Source: Anaeromicropila populeti
GTDB taxonomy: Bacteria; Bacillota; Clostridia; Lachnospirales; Lachnospiraceae
Length of the DNA: 64,000 nucleotides
Reading direction: 5' to 3'
Assembly: GCF_900112775.1 (NCBI RefSeq)
Contig: NZ_FOYZ01000016.1
Span: 1 to 64,000 of the forward strand
The position numbers and the translations under genes were made by a program. Below the pieces are notes generated by a model, which saw only the letters and a list, made by a program, of their open reading frames with translations, was not told the DNA's origin and searched no databases. Every line of letters starts with the position of its first letter. The first letter of the stretch is position 1. Below are positions 61,303-64,000 of the stretch, in pieces.

Positions 61303-62586
61303 ATGGAAAATGAAAAAAATAAATCATTTCATAAGTTTCTTATTATTTGGCTGGGTGAACTAATATCTTGTATTGGCACAGGATTAACGGCATTTGGTCT
61401 ACAGAATTATGTATTTCATAATATGCAGACGGCTACTAGTGTTTCTCTTGTAGTCCTTTGTTCTTTTTTGCCAACCGTTCTCTTAAGCCCTGTCGGTGGA
61501 GTTCTTGCAGATCGATTTGACAGACGTCTTATGATGATTTTAGGTGACTTATTATCTGCTTCTGGATTAATATTTATATTAATATTGATCTTAGATGGAG
61601 AAATTCATTTGTGGCAAATCTGCATAGGTGTTACAATCAGTGCAGTCTTTGCAGCGTTAATGGAGCCTGCCTATCGGGCTACGGTAACGGATTTATTAAC
61701 GGAAGACCAGTATTCAAAAGCAAGTGGATTAGTGCAGCTGGCATCCTCAGCTAAATATCTGGTTTCTCCAGTAATTGCAGGTTTCATTATGCATGCTTTT
61801 AATATAAAAGTAATTCTATGTATTGATATACTAACTTGTGCCACTACTGTGCTTGCAACCTTGTTCGTAAAAAATAATTTAGAAACAGTAAAGAAAAATG
61901 TACAGAAACAAAGCTTTATTAAAGAATTAAAGGAAGGCTGGTCAGCAGTAAGGGAATCTCAAGGGGTATTTATTCTAATTATCTTAATTTCAGTTGTAAC
62001 ATTTTATACAGGATTTATACAAACCTTATTTACGCCAATGATTCTTTCTTTTTCCAATTCAAAAACATTAGGAATTGTAGAATCGGTTGGTGCTATTGGC
62101 ATGCTTATCAGCAGTCTGCTTATCGGTATGTTTACAATTACGAAAAAATATTCTAGAGAATTAGTGCTTGGAATAGGCGCTATGGGTGTATTTGTAATAC
62201 TGCTGGGGTTAAAGCCAGATATTTATTTTATTATAGGGGCAGCATTTTTACTTTTTGCATCTCTTCCATTTATAAATAGCGCAACTGAAGTGCTGATACG
62301 AAAATCAATTGCAAATGAAAAGCAGGGAAGAGTTTGGGGAATGGTAGGAATTATTTCACAGTTAGGGTATATTTGCGCATATGCCATTGCAGGAATATTA
62401 GCAGATCATGTATTTAATCCACTGCTTATGGAGGGAGGAGCATTGGTGTCTTCTTTTGGTAAAGTTTTTGGGACTGGGGAAGGCAGAGGAATCGGGTTAT
62501 TAATTTCGGTTTCAGGTGTACTCTTAATTGTTATGGGGGTAGTGATTTCAAAGGTTAAATCAATTAAACAATTAGAAGGAAATTAG
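61303..62586 (+). CDS. MFS exporter, macrolide-efflux type
   Basis: 427 aa with about 12 hydrophobic segments. WLGELISCIGTGLTAFGLQ and the loop 2-3 motif GGVLADRFDRRLMMILGD are typical of the drug-efflux group with macrolide MefA-like members. It follows tetR by 16 bases with AAGAGGTAAAG upstream. Next to the biosynthetic operon it may export the product; a general drug pump is possible. Confidence 0.88.
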   Translation: MENEKNKSFHKFLIIWLGELISCIGTGLTAFGLQNYVFHNMQTATSVSLVVLCSFLPTVLLSPVGGVLADRFDRRLMMILGDLLSASGLIFILILILDGEIHLWQICIGVTISAVFAALMEPAYRATVTDLLTEDQYSKASGLVQLASSAKYLVSPVIAGFIMHAFNIKVILCIDILTCATTVLATLFVKNNLETVKKNVQKQSFIKELKEGWSAVRESQGVFILIILISVVTFYTGFIQTLFTPMILSFSNSKTLGIVESVGAIGMLISSLLIGMFTITKKYSRELVLGIGAMGVFVILLGLKPDIYFIIGAAFLLFASLPFINSATEVLIRKSIANEKQGRVWGMVGIISQLGYICAYAIAGILADHVFNPLLMEGGALVSSFGKVFGTGEGRGIGLLISVSGVLLIVMGVVISKVKSIKQLEGN

Positions 62587-62617
62587 TTTTTCAGTTTGTC
62601 AGAGAGGAGAAAAACAG

Positions 62618-64000
62618 GTGTTACTTAAAATAGTAAAAAAGGGTTTTCTACGAAAAAAAATCATTACAACAGCCTTGTTTATTTTTATTATGTTATCAAC
62701 GCTGCTTGTAGCAAGTGGTACTTCTGTTATTATACAATTATGCCAGTCATTAAATTATTTGTTTGTAAAGGCAGATTTACCTCATTATATTCAAATGCAT
62801 GGTGAAGCTTTAAGTCAGACAGAGCGAGAGGCAATCGAAAAATTTGCAGCAGATAATCAGTTAGTAATGGATCAGCAAACTAGTGAGCTGTTAAATATTT
62901 ATAGTTCTAATTTGTATTTAAAAGATATGGATACAGCAGAAGTAAATAGTGTTATGGATGTTTCTTTTGTAAAGCAAAATGAAAGATTTGATTATTTATT
63001 AAATTTGGATAATAAAATAGTGGAAGTTGCGCAAGGAAATATCGCAGTACCTGTTTATTATATGCAGCTAAAAGATATGAAACTGGGAGATTCTATAAAG
63101 GTTTCAGATGGTTCTTTTGAAATGACTTTTACTATATCAGATTTTGTACGTGATGCGCAAATGAATTCGTCTATGATTAGTTCAAAACGGTTTGTGATGA
63201 ATGAAGCAGATTATCAGTTACTGAGAAATAATATTGATAGGGTGGGAGCATTTGAGTATGAAATTGAATTTAAGCTGAATAACTTGGAATTAAACGGGAT
63301 TCATTTTTCGGATATAAACAAATTATCTGAATTTTCTAATGAATATCAGGCAGCAGATCTTCCGAATAAAGGAACAGAAATTACTTATCACGTTTTATTA
63401 TTAATGAATGCCATATCTGATGGTCTTGTTGCAGTAGTAATTATTATTATCAGTATTTTGCTGATTTTCATTTCTCTGTTTTGTTTGAGGTTTACCATAC
63501 TGGCAACGTTAGAAGAAGAATACAGAGAAATTGGCGTAATGAAAGCAATCGGAATAGGAAGAAAGGATCTTCGGAAAATTTACTTATCTAAGTATAAAGT
63601 AATGGCAGCTGCGGGTGCTGTACTTGGTTATGTTGTTTCTTTTCTTGTGCAGAAAGTGTTTACCAAAAATATTTTACTTTATATGGGAACTGCTCCTGTT
63701 TCAGCAATACAGATTGTCATTCCCCTATTAGCAGTATTTATTATTTTTCTTGTAATTATACAGTTTTGTAAGCATGTACTTAAAAAATTTGATAAAATTT
63801 CAGCAGTTGAGGCAATTCGTTCTGGAACTATGGGAGAAAAGGAAAGCAATCGTCTGCAATTAAAAATCAGCAAAAGCAAGGTTATGAATATTAATATTCT
63901 GTTGGGAATAAAAGATGTACTTGGAAGGCTTAAATTATTTCGGCTTTTATTTTTCATTTTCTTTTTATCCGCTTTTATTATTATTGTTCCAGTAAATTTT
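62618..64000 (+). CDS. FtsX-type ABC transporter permease (partial, runs off window)
   Basis: Open from a GTG at 62618 (AGAGAGGAGA upstream) to the end with no stop, 461 codons. A transmembrane segment near residues 13-37 is followed by a large extracellular region and then by membrane segments near 265-290, 325-350 and 360-385. The permease motifs TLEEEYREIGVMKAIG and ISAVEAIRSG are those of FtsX-like permeases of peptide/drug exporters. It follows the MFS gene by 31 bases. The matching ATPase is not in the window and may lie beyond it. Confidence 0.85.
   Translation, partial: MLLKIVKKGFLRKKIITTALFIFIMLSTLLVASGTSVIIQLCQSLNYLFVKADLPHYIQMHGEALSQTEREAIEKFAADNQLVMDQQTSELLNIYSSNLYLKDMDTAEVNSVMDVSFVKQNERFDYLLNLDNKIVEVAQGNIAVPVYYMQLKDMKLGDSIKVSDGSFEMTFTISDFVRDAQMNSSMISSKRFVMNEADYQLLRNNIDRVGAFEYEIEFKLNNLELNGIHFSDINKLSEFSNEYQAADLPNKGTEITYHVLLLMNAISDGLVAVVIIIISILLIFISLFCLRFTILATLEEEYREIGVMKAIGIGRKDLRKIYLSKYKVMAAAGAVLGYVVSFLVQKVFTKNILLYMGTAPVSAIQIVIPLLAVFIIFLVIIQFCKHVLKKFDKISAVEAIRSGTMGEKESNRLQLKISKSKVMNINILLGIKDVLGRLKLFRLLFFIFFLSAFIIIVPVNF

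Overview
The window is low-GC, tightly packed Firmicute DNA. A xylan-degradation locus with modular CBM-bearing enzymes, a T-box in front of metG, an ATP-dependent pckA, ferredoxin-linked iorAB and strong GGAGG ribosome sites together suggest an anaerobic, fibre-degrading Clostridia (Lachnospirales or Cellulosilyticum-like). That placement is inference. No IS element, prophage, CRISPR array, rRNA or tRNA was seen.

Region 1 (1-11018) is a plant-fibre locus. It holds the end of a CBM2 protein, a secreted GH43 enzyme, a secreted GH10 xylanase, a YesM/YesN-type two-component system, an orphan oligosaccharide-type solute-binding protein and a GHKL kinase-like protein with a degenerate phosphoacceptor box. 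Region 2 (11084-18709) is an aromatic 2-oxoacid/arylacetate operon: Na+/solute symporter, paaK, iorA, iorB, ACT protein, second paaK, second ACT protein. Region 3 (18757-30264) is mostly housekeeping: SulP transporter, MarR regulator, pckA, a DUF885 lipoprotein, and a T-box metG-glf-tatD-rsmA operon.

Region 4 (30366-60535) is the centre of interest. One apparent operon of 15 genes encodes an NRPS-PKS hybrid pathway. It contains a 5445-residue synthetase (C-A-T-KS-AT-T-C-A-T-KS-AT0-T-C-A-T-C*) and a FAAL-T-KS-AT0 loading protein. Discrete partners are an ACP, an acyltransferase and a class III aminotransferase. A set resembling FkbI, FkbK, FkbH and FkbJ, but without the FkbG methyltransferase, should make hydroxymalonyl-ACP. 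A type II thioesterase, a catalytically degraded CPBP-like membrane protein, a FabF-like KS, another ACP and a small membrane protein complete it. The logic looks like an iturin/mycosubtilin lipo-initiation module split into separate proteins and combined with a zwittermicin-like extender-unit supply. Two of the three modular KS units have eroded AT domains, so the discrete AT probably serves them. There are no KR, DH, ER or TE domains. The predicted product is a short lipopeptide-polyketide with a beta-amino (possibly alpha-hydroxy-beta-amino) acyl head and retained beta-ketones. Its chemistry cannot be fixed from sequence alone.

Region 5 (60571-64000) is a TetR regulator with a clear palindromic operator at its own promoter, an MFS exporter and the start of an FtsX-type ABC permease that runs off the window. 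It may provide export of, or resistance to, the product.

Domain limits and A-domain codes were aligned by hand and are approximate.
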